Notes under the pieces: generated by a model
Database searches by the model: none
Told to the model about the DNA's origin: nothing
Seen by the model: the letters and a program-made list of their open reading frames with translations, nothing else
Translations under genes and position numbers: made by a program
Part shown: positions 1-11,872 of the stretch, piece by piece
Position numbering within the stretch: the stretch's first letter is position 1
How the letters are laid out: every line of letters begins with the position of its first letter
Assembly: GCA_947172415.1 (NCBI GenBank)
Contig: OX359198.1
Span: forward strand, 651,401-715,400
Reading direction: 5' to 3'
Length of the DNA: 64,000 nt
Source: Chondrosia reniformis
Lineage: Eukaryota; Porifera; Demospongiae; Chondrillida; Chondrillidae

Positions 1-284
1 GCATATATTATACATATATATATATAAGGAAATTCTAGTACAAATGCACATACGTATATATACGTATATTTATATGAAATGACCGGTAGAGAGTATTAGT
101 TTTACATTCATTATGTTTAAAGTATATTTATTGAGTATCACTTAAATCAGTGATTATTACTGAAACCAGTGTTTATTATTCATTGCTGATGACGACCTTC
201 TGATAAAACATGCATCCAAAGTGCTAGTACATCATTACATATACCACTGAACAGCTAGATATACAATAGCAATATTTACCAAGA

Positions 285-387
285 TTAGGAATGAGACAAA
301 GCCATACTCTGCAAATCATTATCTCCCATCTCACGCACTTGTAAGGATGCCCTGAGACCATGGAGGGCTTCCCTCAGTCCACCATTA
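285..387 (-). CDS. Possible terminal exon, unrecognised
   Basis: After an acceptor-like ACATAG on the minus strand there is an open stretch NGGLREALHGLRASLQ... ending ...MALSHS and a TAA at 285. It could be the last exon of the partial plexin-like copy or of another gene; no domain is recognisable. It is included only because the rest of 1-1150 holds nothing else I can support beyond A/T-rich intron-like DNA with TATA/TACGTATA microsatellite runs. Confidence 0.2.
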
Positions 388-1153
388 CTATGTAATAGGG
401 GAGGTCATGCAATACTGGGATGGGGGCAGACAAAGCTATCAGACCACATCCTGGAATTAGGCACAGAAATGGACATTCTTACAAGTATACTTTGAACAAA
501 CTTCATCAAAACAAATAATGGTGCCAATTATGGACACAGAGAACAAGCATCACACTTTTACATAATAATTACACAGAAACTAATTGAGCATGTTTAATGT
601 GTGAACACTTTTCAATGTTTCTAATAACTAACTACATACAGTATTCAATTGTAATCACATTACATTCATTAAAACATTGCAGGATAAGCCATTTGGGGAA
701 GTTATATATAAAACACCTCAAATTTTATCCTAGCCAATTCTCTGAGGTTGATTCCCAACTGTATATATATTGCTATAGGTATATATGTTTATACATATAG
801 TTTCTATAGTCCTCTAGGTATATTACATAGTATAGTATAAGGATAACTATCACCAATACCTATAGTACTTCCTTCTTATGAACTGAAGCTTTATGTTTGC
901 TTAACAAATACTTGTGCTCAAGTAACTATGTTGGTAAAAGTAAGGGTAGCAGTTGAAGACATCAATACAGTATATACAGGTATGCTTTGTATACTAATAA
1001 CTATAGTATAGCATGGTACTGATTCAGTGATGTAGACATGCTGTGATGTACCTACATAATACCATCATGATACAATTGCAAGTTAACAAACTCAGAGAAA
1101 GCAAGCCAATCAGAATTATTTAAGCATAATGCATGTTAATTGGTTAAATTTAC

Positions 1154-2456
1154 CTGTTTCAGACTTCCATTCTGTCCTACAATTAGAAATTGAAATCCAT
1201 CTCTTGAAATACTACCCAAAGCAGTAATATTGGCTTGTGTGTCAATGTTTAGAAGGTCCATAGCCACTGACTGCAATAATTTATAGAATGGGGAAAACCC
1301 TTCATAAATTAGTTTTGCAGAAAATTGTTATTAAAAGAACTAACTGGTTCAGAAGGATCTCCAAATGTAATAGATGACAATAAAATTTTGCATATTTTCC
1401 ACTGAAAACTTGCATACAATACACCACCATTGTCACTCCTTCCATATTTCACAATATCAGCACTTTTGGAATTATCGCAGGTTAACCTGTTGAAAGCAAA
1501 TTGAGTATTTACATAAAAAGTATGTATTCATAATAGATATATGTTTAAATGTTTAAATTAGTAACTTTGAGCACTACATACATAGATATATACATACCTT
1601 GTATTTTGAACTTGCACAAATGTAGTTAAAAAAAAATCTAAAGTAATATCATATACTCTAGTTCCCTTATCACTATTCAAAATTTTGTAAATTGCAGTAA
1701 ATCCACCAGCATTGCTATTTGGTTCATCAAACATGGAAAATATATAGTAACTCTGAGATGAGGATGAACTATTTGGATCTGATACCACCTCTAAATACTC
1801 TCCAGTGCAGGCTATATAATGGAAGTCATATATTTAAATCAACTATATATTTGGGTACATTGTCAAATAAACTTACTAGTACAGAGTCTAGATCGGAATC
1901 TCAGTGATCCACTCAGTTGTATCTGAGGTGGAGTTGAGGGCTTATTTGTGTAATCTGTGCTGCTAAAACTGAAGTCATATCGTAAAACATCTAAGACATT
2001 AGTTGAACTCCCTTCTTGAAATGGCACAGTTTGACCTGTCTGCAATGCCAATGTAGTATCATCAACATTCACTAGTGTGGAATGTTGCAGGTTCGCCTCA
2101 ATATCTGCACTAACTGTCCAAGCAGATATCCCAAGATTATTGGTCGACCTTAGAGAACACATCTCAGTGTTACACCATAAGACGTGATTGGACAAGTTCT
2201 TGTAAGGTTGAAAAACTCTGGAATTTCCGATCGTAAACCTTGAAGTCACACTGCCTCCATCCTCAACAACGTACACACCATTTGTTGATCGGATAAAGAG
2301 TCTGTTATCACTCACTTCCGTTCCTGTGAGTTGCTCCTCTCCAGAAACACTAAATATCTCCAAACGACCCTCCTCGCTACTGGAGGCTGCTATACCGCTC
2401 AAGCTCAAGCATAGCAAGATGTAGCAGGAGAGATAACCGATTAATCTCCAGCTCAT
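1154..2456 (-). CDS. Plexin-like receptor, 5' exons of a second tandem copy (partial, runs off the left edge)
   Basis: Exons read on the minus strand are 2456-1877, 1811-1598, 1486-1345 and 1270-1154. They encode a signal peptide (hydrophobic stretch after MSWRLIG) followed by a Sema beta-propeller start, with NRLFIRSTNGVYVVEDGG and LWCNTEMCSLRSTNN as typical blade/cysteine segments. It is collinear with the complete gene at 4042-11154 at a constant offset of 8698 bases. Exons 2-4 and the introns between them look identical by eye to that copy. Exon 1 differs at only a few positions (for example N/K in STNGV, R/T in TSRFT, I/T in LGISA) and in the signal peptide. I could not find exon 5 in the remaining 1150 bases, so the copy either continues outside the window or is truncated. 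Its role is presumably surface semaphorin-type recognition, by family inference. Confidence 0.8.
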
Positions 2457-4041
2457 CGTTGTAATGTTTTTACATCTAGAATGTCTAGAATGGGAAGAGA
2501 GTAAACGCTATGGCTAATATTCTCGATCTGCAGATTAACACGAACAGCTTGAGAAGGATAATGAAATGATTACACTCCTATCAAGTGTATAAGTGATAAT
2601 ATAAAACCTGGGTAGCAAATGTATGATAGCAAAGTATAAAACATTTTTGTTAATAACAGATTTTCATCTTTTAAATTTATTCACTAACCGGCGACTTCTC
2701 TCCAATCGCTAATTCTACTTAGTCGGCTAATAGTCGTTAAACACTACTTTGATCACTGCCCTATATCTTCTAAGTATTTTACTTCTCTACTACTAAAGGA
2801 CTTACGTCGTCCAATTTAATTCTGCTCGCAAACTAATAAGCTATCAATTGATCACGTTGTTTGGATCGGGTAACGAAGTACGCAAGGTATGCTGAATGAA
2901 TTTACACTCTTGGATCGACTGATTCGGCTTCGATCGTATGAATCTCATTATTTTGCGATGAATCTCATTATGTGGTTGTAATCGGTCCTCTATCTCATCC
3001 AACACCAAGAAGTCACTAAAAGAGGTTTCCCTCTCAGCTACAGAACCACTATAAGTTCTTTTCCTATAAAGTTTCTTGACTATTCAATTAAAGATCATTT
3101 CCTGAATTTACCAAATATTCTTTTATATTTTGTATTATTGTATAGAAGTCAATTAATGGACCACAATTACATGCATTAGTCATCTAGGCCACAACTGTAA
3201 GATACTTAATTTTAGTTATTGATCATATACATACCCTGCATATATACATTCATATGGAAACAGAAGGATTTCGACATCAACCAATCAATCAATTTTCCCC
3301 AAGTATCCGCTCACTCTCACCTTATATAATTAGCCCACCATTCCTCATTAATTGCAATCAACAGCCTCCCTTTAACACCATACTCCTCCATTACCACCCA
3401 TAACTTCCACACTGTCGTATATATGCCTTCTCCAATCTATGAAGGCCATAAATGCCTCAATTATCTTCTCTTCCATTTGCTTCAAGGTAAATATCACCCT
3501 CTACCTGCTCTAATACCTGCCTGCTCATCCAATACTATTACCTCCTCAATATACCACTTACCATTGATTACTCTATTATTAACAAAAAAAGAAAAAGGTG
3601 ACTCAGCAACAATTGTATTTTAAAACAAATTGAACGTTTCGACCCAGAGGTCTTCATCAACTGAATCTCAATAAAATCAGAATACTTAATATATTACAAT
3701 GTCATATATAGATTTGGGATTGCTGTAATAACCTAACTTTAGTGAACCCATGACCAAATGTAGTGCATATAATACTGTAAATCAAGTTATATATGCATCT
3801 AATTCGTGTGTATTTGTGCAAGGTAACTCATCGCACATAAATTGTACATCACACGGGATTTCCCTATGTACATAATTACTGTAACATATAGCATTGCAAA
3901 TTCGCATGAATAAATTACATTACTTTTTCCAGAAATCATCTTTAAACTAAAACCACATGACTTTAATGCAGCATGAATATCTTGTTTATGGTAAAAAGTA
4001 TGTAAATAGTGTAAATTCACAATATGTCCAATTTAATATGT
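2457..4041. other. Intergenic DNA between the two plexin-like copies
   Basis: This lies between the start codon of the partial copy (2456) and the stop codon of the complete copy (4042). It must hold the promoter of the partial copy. It contains a short open frame at 3423-3623, which I do not consider a gene, and a repeat with a hammerhead-like core at 3634-3662. No other coding signal was seen. Confidence 0.5.
3634..3662 (-). repeat. Foldback/hammerhead-like core motif, copy 1
   Basis: The minus strand reads TTGATGA, A, then the stem GACC-TCTG-GGTC, then GAAACG. Outside it, GATTCAG on the 5' side can pair with CTGAGTC on the 3' side. The arrangement resembles the CUGAUGA / stem II / GAAA core of a hammerhead ribozyme. 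The same core with the same stem II occurs at 14141-14175. No clear cleavage triplet was found, so activity is doubtful. Confidence 0.35.
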
Positions 4042-7000
4042 TCAGTCCATTGACATGTATTCTTCCTCTACTGGAGGAGTTATGGAGCTTGTTGTGTCCT
4101 TAAGAGGATTAGTACAGCTCTCACTCGTGTTTACATACTCTTCTTCTGTTTGGTCTTCAAAGGCAGCATTCCGGATAAATGTTGCATCTTGTACAGGCTC
4201 TTCAGAGACTTTCAAGTACATGTACTTTGTTTCTGCTTGCTTAGATTCAAGGGAGTCAATGACACATTCAGTGTCTGTGCCTCCTATAGCAGTGGAGGTC
4301 ATATCTTGTTTCTCATTTTGATTGTATCCAACTTCACCTTCCGACACATTAGAGGTGTAACCAGGACTCTTGGACCAATCAACTCCATCTTTGTCATAGA
4401 ATGATATTTCAGGTGGATCCCCATATTCATCATACTCTTCATCAATCACTTTATTATAAATGTTACTTTTCCTTGATCCTTCTTCTTTCTGTACAATATC
4501 TAGTAAGAAAAAATAATAAATGAGTGTATACGGCTCTCTCTCTCACCTGTACCTGATATGTTTGCAGCTACGTATATACGTATGTGTGTGCAGATCAATG
4601 TACATATGTGGAGTCAAGGACTGTATGCTTACTCCAAACTACATCTGGAAACATACATATGTAAGTGGGAAAGGGAGGATATGATACAATAAAAGGATCA
4701 GTATGTATAGTGATATACCGTAGTTCGGGAAATTTTCGTGGGAAAAATTTTCGTGTTAAAATATTTTCGTGGTCTGGGGGCTACCACGAAAATATATTAC
4801 CATGAAAATTTATACACGTTACGTAATTACGATTGTTGCTGCTGGTACTTCGGACGAAAGTGAGTAAGAGGTATAGACTGTACACATGAAAACTAATATT
4901 CTCAGACACTATTTTTAAATTCACTCTTGGATTGATGTGTGTATGCAAACCGTCCATTTGAATCATTACAAAAATCATTAAAATTTATATTTTCAGTGAA
5001 GAGCATGGGTAGCATTTATACACACATGTCAATTAATTATATACGTATATGCAATATATATTTCATATTTAATATATTTCAATGTCCCACCCTCAATTTG
5101 ACCATGTAACACTTGAATTTGTGATACCACATTCTCCACTTGTTGATGAAGAACCTCTTTTTCGCTTTCATGAGCCATTTTATATTTTAACATTTTCTTC
5201 TTCACTCTCCTCCGACAGACACAGCAGCCAATGATCAAGATGAGAGCAGCACACAGCAGTACTGCTCCCAATGCACTCATCAGTGCAATTAAAAGTACAG
5301 AGAGAGGATCAACAATGGTCAACTGTCCAACCGTCACTCTTTGGTTGCCAAGGACTACCTACACACAACATATAACACACGTATAGTCTAAGGATTCTAA
5401 GAGAAAGACTCCCAGGGTCACTGATGAAGGGTGGTATTCCCAGAAACAGCTATCTGACCAATTGGAGCAGAGAGATCACAAGTTAGAGGATTCAAGTGTG
5501 AATTGGTTTCAGACTTTGACTCACTGTAACAGCATGTGTACCAGCAGGAATGTTGTCTGGGTGACAGGTAAGTTGGCTTTCTGTGACATCTATGACATCA
5601 CAAGTGGCTCTGGAATCATTAGCAATTTGAACTGTGACATACTGTTTCACCAAATCAGGTCTAGCAATCGTACCCTAAATAAAGCACAAATCATATGTTT
5701 GTTACCTTTTCTATCAAACATTTTATGGAGATAATTAAGTGGATATACACAAGTATTATATTCTATTTAAAGATCACCTCAATGACAATATCCATTAGGT
5801 TGTCTGATGGCTGTTCAACATTGCCTCCTCTGATGGAAGTAAAGGTTGGATTTTTGTACACTTGTACAATTTGATTAATAGTGCTCGGTTCCACTTCCAA
5901 TCCATCCAATTGAAATCCAACCATGAATTCAGACATTTCTCCAGTAAAAGTTACATTAGGAGAAAAACACACGAGAACAGTATCTTTCTCAGTGCAAGCA
6001 GCCTTTCAGGGAAGAAGAGAAACACAAGGTTCTCTAAACTTACAAAATCCAGAAAGGATACCAGGTTATTAGTATAGAATTTTTAATGTATTCTAAATTA
6101 AAGACACCACTTAATTGTACCAGCATAGGAATTTCTGAAAATTATATTCCTAATAAATATATATACGTTATATAGCAAACAATAAAATAAACTAGTTTAC
6201 TGTAATTATACCTGAAACCTCTCTTTCATTGCTTGTCTCTTTCTTCTTGAGGAAGTCTGCTCAAAGAAGATGATTGCAGTTTGAACTGGATCAAGTCTCA
6301 TACCAGTGACCTGAATATCAATACCACCCCTACAGGTAGGAATCAATATAAATCTTATGTATATGAAACTCATATACGTATATACAAAAGAGAATAGAAA
6401 ATTATTTAACACATGTACTGTAAAGCCTGTGAATGAGCCATATAAATACAATACTATACCCATGTGTGACTAACATTTCAAATGTCTGGTTAAGGTCCAC
6501 ACTATTCACTTCAGGATCCAATTCATAGGAGTACATGACAGTGCTTCCAGTGTTTGAAGAGGTCCAACGGTCAACTGTCACTTCTACACTATATCGGCCT
6601 GCTTCAATTGATTTGGCAGTTTTACAGAATAACTGATTGGGCTTTACATACTGGTCATCACTATGGCAACAGGAGGGATTTGAGTTTATATATAAGAGAA
6701 AAGTTTGAACTCTATGTATAATTATTTTGAGTTTTTATATACCATGACTTAGTAGAATAGATGCGCTATACAAACTCACTACAGCACTGGACAGTCCAGG
6801 TCACCACTAGTTTGTTTCAATGTAACTTTGTGTGTACTGCCAACTGTTAGAGATGGTCCTTGTATTGTAAGTACAGTACCACCTGATTGTATACCATTTA
6901 TGGGTTGGACACTGGAGACTGAGAGGTCCTGAGGAGGGATTGGTGAGTGGATGGATGAATGGTGGATTTTTGTTACTACTACGACAATAGAATGTACGTA

Positions 7001-10000
7001 TAAAGCAATTAATAGACTCACAATAAAAGAAAATGTCTTTTCTGAAGTTAGTTGTCTTGTCATGTTAGTACTGTCTTTAAATGTGACAGAAATAGGACTA
7101 CGAGGGGTACCATCATCAGAAGACTTCTCAGTGACACAAGAAAACCTGAAAATTAAAAGGTTAGCACGTGATAGATTGTACATCTATGGTTGTAATGTAT
7201 CAAGACTATACTCACTGTTTGGCAGGAATGAATGTGTCATCACTTTTAACTGTACATTTGGAGTTGCCTATGTTTACAGTAGCCATATTAGGAAGATGGG
7301 GAATTAGGTTTAACCCTTTAATTAGTACAGTGGTTCCTCCCTCTTTGGGTCCACTTTTTGGGGAGAACTACAGAGTAATAAATAGTAGATTTTGCAGTTA
7401 GTGAACATATACTTGTATATACATACATACCTCTAATATATTCATTGGGCACATGTTGCTATTAGAGACAATGCCATTGCAGTCCTCCCTCATACTACAA
7501 GCTGATGAAAGTAAAACAGTCAGGTGAAAGTCACATGATAATCGTGTGACTGTAACTATTTGCATAAACTCACAGTTGGTATCAATGCAGTATCCACAAG
7601 TTAGTTCCTCTGGCAGACTGATACACTGAGCACAGTCTACTGACATACTGGAACAAGAATACACAAAAACTACAGAAAAGGAAGCAAGCCAGTTGATATA
7701 TATATACAGCAAGCCTGTCTATGTTGAGTGCAGTTCAACTTATATATTGCTTATATATACAGTATATTGAAGGCCTTTGAATATTTTAAGAGAACAATAT
7801 ACAATATACAATACTCACTCTTAAGTCCTTTTGGGTTCTCAATGATGTAGTTAGAATCGAAAATGATACTAAAGTCAACCATTCTCTGCACAGCTCCATT
7901 CAGAGTGAACTACAATATTAATAAGTGCAACATGTATAAATAATAGGTATGTATTATGTGCAATATCAGCAGTTTCAGTTAATGAGTGAGTAAAATGATA
8001 CATTTACATGTACATTCACACACATTAATTAATAGCATATGTAAAATGAAATCGCCATTACTACATAAAAACAGGAAAACAATGTTAAATATTTCTGGTA
8101 TATATACTCACCTCATGACTGTCACACTCCACAACTGCTGTACTTATTCCTTCAGTTGGCAAAGTCTTCTCTATCAGACGTCCATTTACCTCCACACCTT
8201 CAAACATACACGTGTAAGATGTATTCTACAGGAGTAGATGTGGCAGTAGACGTAGCTGTGGTTAATGTGATTGAAGTCAGTGGGGATGAACTACACAAGT
8301 GGGGTGGGGCTCCAATAAGTAGATTCATAGCTTACTCTTAGAGTATTATCTGCAAACTGCATATAAGTACGCAATCTTGTCATCTGATCAACGTGAGCTG
8401 GGATGCTGTATACCTCTGCAGTGGGCGTGGCTATGACTTGTGGACATCGATCACTTGTGTTGTTCTATACATTTGGAAGAAGGGTGGCTCAAAGGTGAAA
8501 GGTTAAAGTACATTCTAACACTCACAGTGTATGGTGCTATATTGGAACTGCAAGCTGTCATAACTGGTTTACAGGCTACATCACCTGGACACCACTGACA
8601 AGTGTCGTGAGCCACACATTGAAGACACCTATATACGTATATATCTCATGATATAAGACATGGCTGGGTAGGTAAATCTGCATACGATATTCAAAAAGAC
8701 ACTTTCTTATGTGACATTCATGACTTACTGGACAAATGCTCGACAGTCAAAGAAGTTCAAAAGGTCTGATGTTTCAACTATACTTGCTCCTGTATCTCTT
8801 CTAACTAGTTGCAATAATGGTTTGGCATTTCCTCTCAGAGAGTCCACTATTGGCTTCAATGCAGTCTCATTTGGAGACATGCAAGAGAATTTATCAGCTG
8901 TAACCATGGTAGCTGTTTTGGTGAATTCAATATTCTCAGACTGAAATTTAAATCGACAATTGTATTCTAAATCTGGAACATTGCGTGTAGTTATAGTCAC
9001 ATTTCTATTGTCTACAATATAGACATTCATTGGCTGGACTACTGCAATCATAGGGCAGGATTCTGTGTTGCCATGGGAAACAAATCCCATTGTGCAATCT
9101 GTCTCCAAGCCACACCTCCCTTCGTTGGCACACCAGCCACATAGTGGATGAATGGAGGTTAAACAAGTTGTGCAATCCTTATGTTGTTCACAGTTGGAGT
9201 TTGGGAAAAAGATTACCTGTACATGTATAATAGATATACGTACATAGAAACTTAATTGTAATTTGTAATATGAATAAAATAATACTCATCATATATGATA
9301 GTACATTATGTTACATATAATTATAGTTTTTATGGACTGTACTACACTAGTTTACTGACCTTTTGTTCTGTTGTCACATAGTATCCTGATTTGTCAGGTT
9401 TTGGGTTAATCTCCATGGCAACTCCATTAGGAAGCTGTACTTCATTTACCAAAATAGCATTGATGGGGTCACTTTGAACAAAATACTATATACAGTATAG
9501 CAAAGAATGGCAATAGGAAAGAATACATACAATAATGGATTACATGTACATTGCATAATTTAAATACAATGTACTCTCTTAAATTACAGTATTTCACATC
9601 ATTTATGACAATTGTGTGACTTGTTTATTATTGCTACAGGTGCATGCTATATATACGTATATAGATCTATAAGTGCTAATGTTTATCATGTTCAACTGCA
9701 GCTTGCATTAATTATAAAGGAAGTAAACTGATCATGATGTACTGTGTGATCATTAAGGCTATACTAATATAGTAAGTTTAATTGTATATACATATAGCTT
9801 GGTTCTCAGTCAGTGATGTAGTCGCATATTCATAACAGAAGTGAATGTTACCTGTTTCAGACTTCCATTCTGTCCTACAATTAGAAATTGAAATCCATCT
9901 CTTGAAATACTACCCAAAGCAGTAATATTGGCTTGTGTGTCAATGTTTAGAAGGTCCATAGCCACTGACTGCAATAATTTATAGAATGGGGAAAACCCTT

Positions 10001-11154
10001 CATAAATTAGTTTTGCAGAAAATTGTTATTAAAAGAACTAACTGGTTCAGAAGGATCTCCAAATGTAATAGATGACAATAAAATTTTGCATATTTTCCAC
10101 TGAAAACTTGCATACAATACACCACCATTGTCACTCCTTCCATATTTCACAATATCAGCACTTTTGGAATTATCGCAGGTTAACCTGTTGAAAGCAAATT
10201 GAGTATTTACATAAAAAGTATGTATTCATAATAGATATATGTTTAAATGTTTAAATTAGTAACTTTGAGCACTACATACATAGATATATACATACCTTGT
10301 ATTTTGAACTTGCACAAATGTAGTTAAAAAAAAATCTAAAGTAATATCATATACTCTAGTTCCCTTATCACTATTCAAAATTTTGTAAATTGCAGTAAAT
10401 CCACCAGCATTGCTATTTGGTTCATCAAACATGGAAAATATATAGTAACTCTGAGATGAGGATGAACTATTTGGATCTGATACCACCTCTAAATACTCTC
10501 CAGTGCAGGCTATATAATGGAAGTCATATATTTAAATCAACTATATATTTGGGTACATTGTCAAATAAACTTACTAGTACAGAGTCTAGATCGGAATCTC
10601 AGTGATCCACTCAGTTGTATCTGAGGTGGAGTTGAGGGCTTATTTGTGTAATCTGTGCTGCTAAAACTGAAGTCATATCGTAAAACATCTAAGACATTAG
10701 TTGAACTCCCTTCTTGAAATGGCACAGTTTGACCTGTCTGCAATGCCAATGTAGTATCATCAACATTCACTAGTGTGGAATGTTGCAGGTTCGCCTCAAT
10801 ATCTGCACTAACTGTCCAAGCAGATGTCCCAAGATTATTGGTCGACCTTAGAGAACACATCTCAGTGTTACACCATAAGACGTGATTGGACAAGTTCTTG
10901 TAAGGTTGAAAAACTCTGGAATTTCCGATCGTAAACGTTGAAGTCACACTGCCTCCATCCTCAACAACGTACACACCTTTCGTTGATCGGATAAATAGTC
11001 TGTTATCACTCACTTCCGTTCCTGTGAGTTGCTCCTCTCCAGAAACACTAAATATCTCCAAACGACCCTCCTCGCTACTGGAGGTTGCTATACCGCTCAA
11101 GCATAGCGAGATGTAACAGGAGATATATCCGAATAGTCTCCAGTTCTTCTTCAT
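4042..11154 (-). CDS. Plexin-like receptor: Sema-PSI-IPT ectodomain with a short tyrosine-rich tail and no RasGAP domain
   Basis: Twenty-one exons close in phase to about 1365 aa: 11154-10575, 10509-10296, 10184-10043, 9968-9852, 9485-9360, 9216-8729, 8628-8526, 8464-8336, 8225-8112, 7909-7815 (weaker donor GTATTG chosen for phase), 7647-7574, 7501-7431, 7367-7216, 7145-7022, 6928-6780, 6660-6460, 6329-6212, 6002-5778, 5674-5525, 5358-5091, 4499-4042. Signal peptide and Sema fill exons 1-5. PSI modules follow: CTTCLTSIHPLCGWC in exon 6, CLQCVAHDTCQWC in exon 7, CAQCISLPEELTCGYC in exon 11. IPT/TIG segments include FSPKSGPKEGGTTVLI (exon 13 begins the next). A TM helix (LSVLLIALMSALGAVLL...) and basic RRRVKKK lead into a short coiled coil (EVLHQQVENVVSQIQVL). 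The tail carries EEYVNTSE and a C-terminal EEYMSMD. A normal plexin continues with a RasGAP of about 500 aa, absent here. Ectodomain family is certain; ligand unknown. Confidence 0.88.
5400..5490 (+). repeat. SINE-like dispersed repeat in a plexin-like intron
   Basis: It lies in the intron between receptor exons 18 and 19. It shares TCACTGATGAAGGGTGG, CCCAGAAACAGCT and a following GGAGCAGAG block with the repeat at 23018-23190 (opposite strand). A related block starts at 21110. The CTGATGA...GGG/CCC...GAAAC arrangement again resembles a hammerhead core. Confidence 0.5.
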
Positions 11155-11872
11155 GATTTATAGGATGCGATTGTCTACAATGAAGCGCATGGAGTATATG
11201 GCAAAATTTAATAATATAACTGGTCTGAAATGTAGATATCTACAGCTTTTGTTCGATGTTCTCACCAGTACCGTATCCTCTTCAATCGCAAGTAATTCTT
11301 TCCAGCTCTATATAGGCTATATAGTTATAGTGAACGGATTGCGATCGATATCGCGATCGGTTCAGGTAGACTACTTCCGCAAGACTATAATTACATGCAC
11401 GGACCTCTTATAACGGACATGCACTCTAAATATCGGACATCCACCTTGTATTACTAACTATGTAGGGTAGAGTTGTGTTGACACCTGGCAATGAAGCCGA
11501 TGAAAATATACATGGCTTCACAATAAGTCTGACTGACCAGACACAGAGGTCAGAGGTCACCAGTAAAAACTTAGCTGAGTTTGGAAAGGTCTAAGATATA
11601 TGCATCAATAATTAATTTCATCAATTTTCAGGAGTATTGATTAACACAATGTGGTATAAAAGGAAAAGAACTGGTCTCGGCATTACAAATGAAACTGTAA
11701 TTGTAGAGCTGTACTTATTAAATATTACATCATTTCCTCTTTGTATACATGCATATATAAGCTAAATGTTACACAATGGAAGTTCATATGCATGATAATC
11801 ATAAAAGTGGATGTCGAATTTACTAACAGTATACGGAATTTTGCGGAAGAAACCACGTTCGTCCAGCATAAA
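11155..11872. promoter_or_regulatory. Divergent promoter interval
   Basis: About 720 bases separate the minus-strand plexin-like start codon (11154) from the plus-strand synthetase start codon (11873), so both promoters must lie here or overlap. There is an A/T-rich core and a GATCGATATCGCGATCGG palindromic patch near 11342-11361. No confident TATA box or Inr can be named. The open frame 11153-11413 overlaps the receptor start and is not considered real. Confidence 0.4.
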
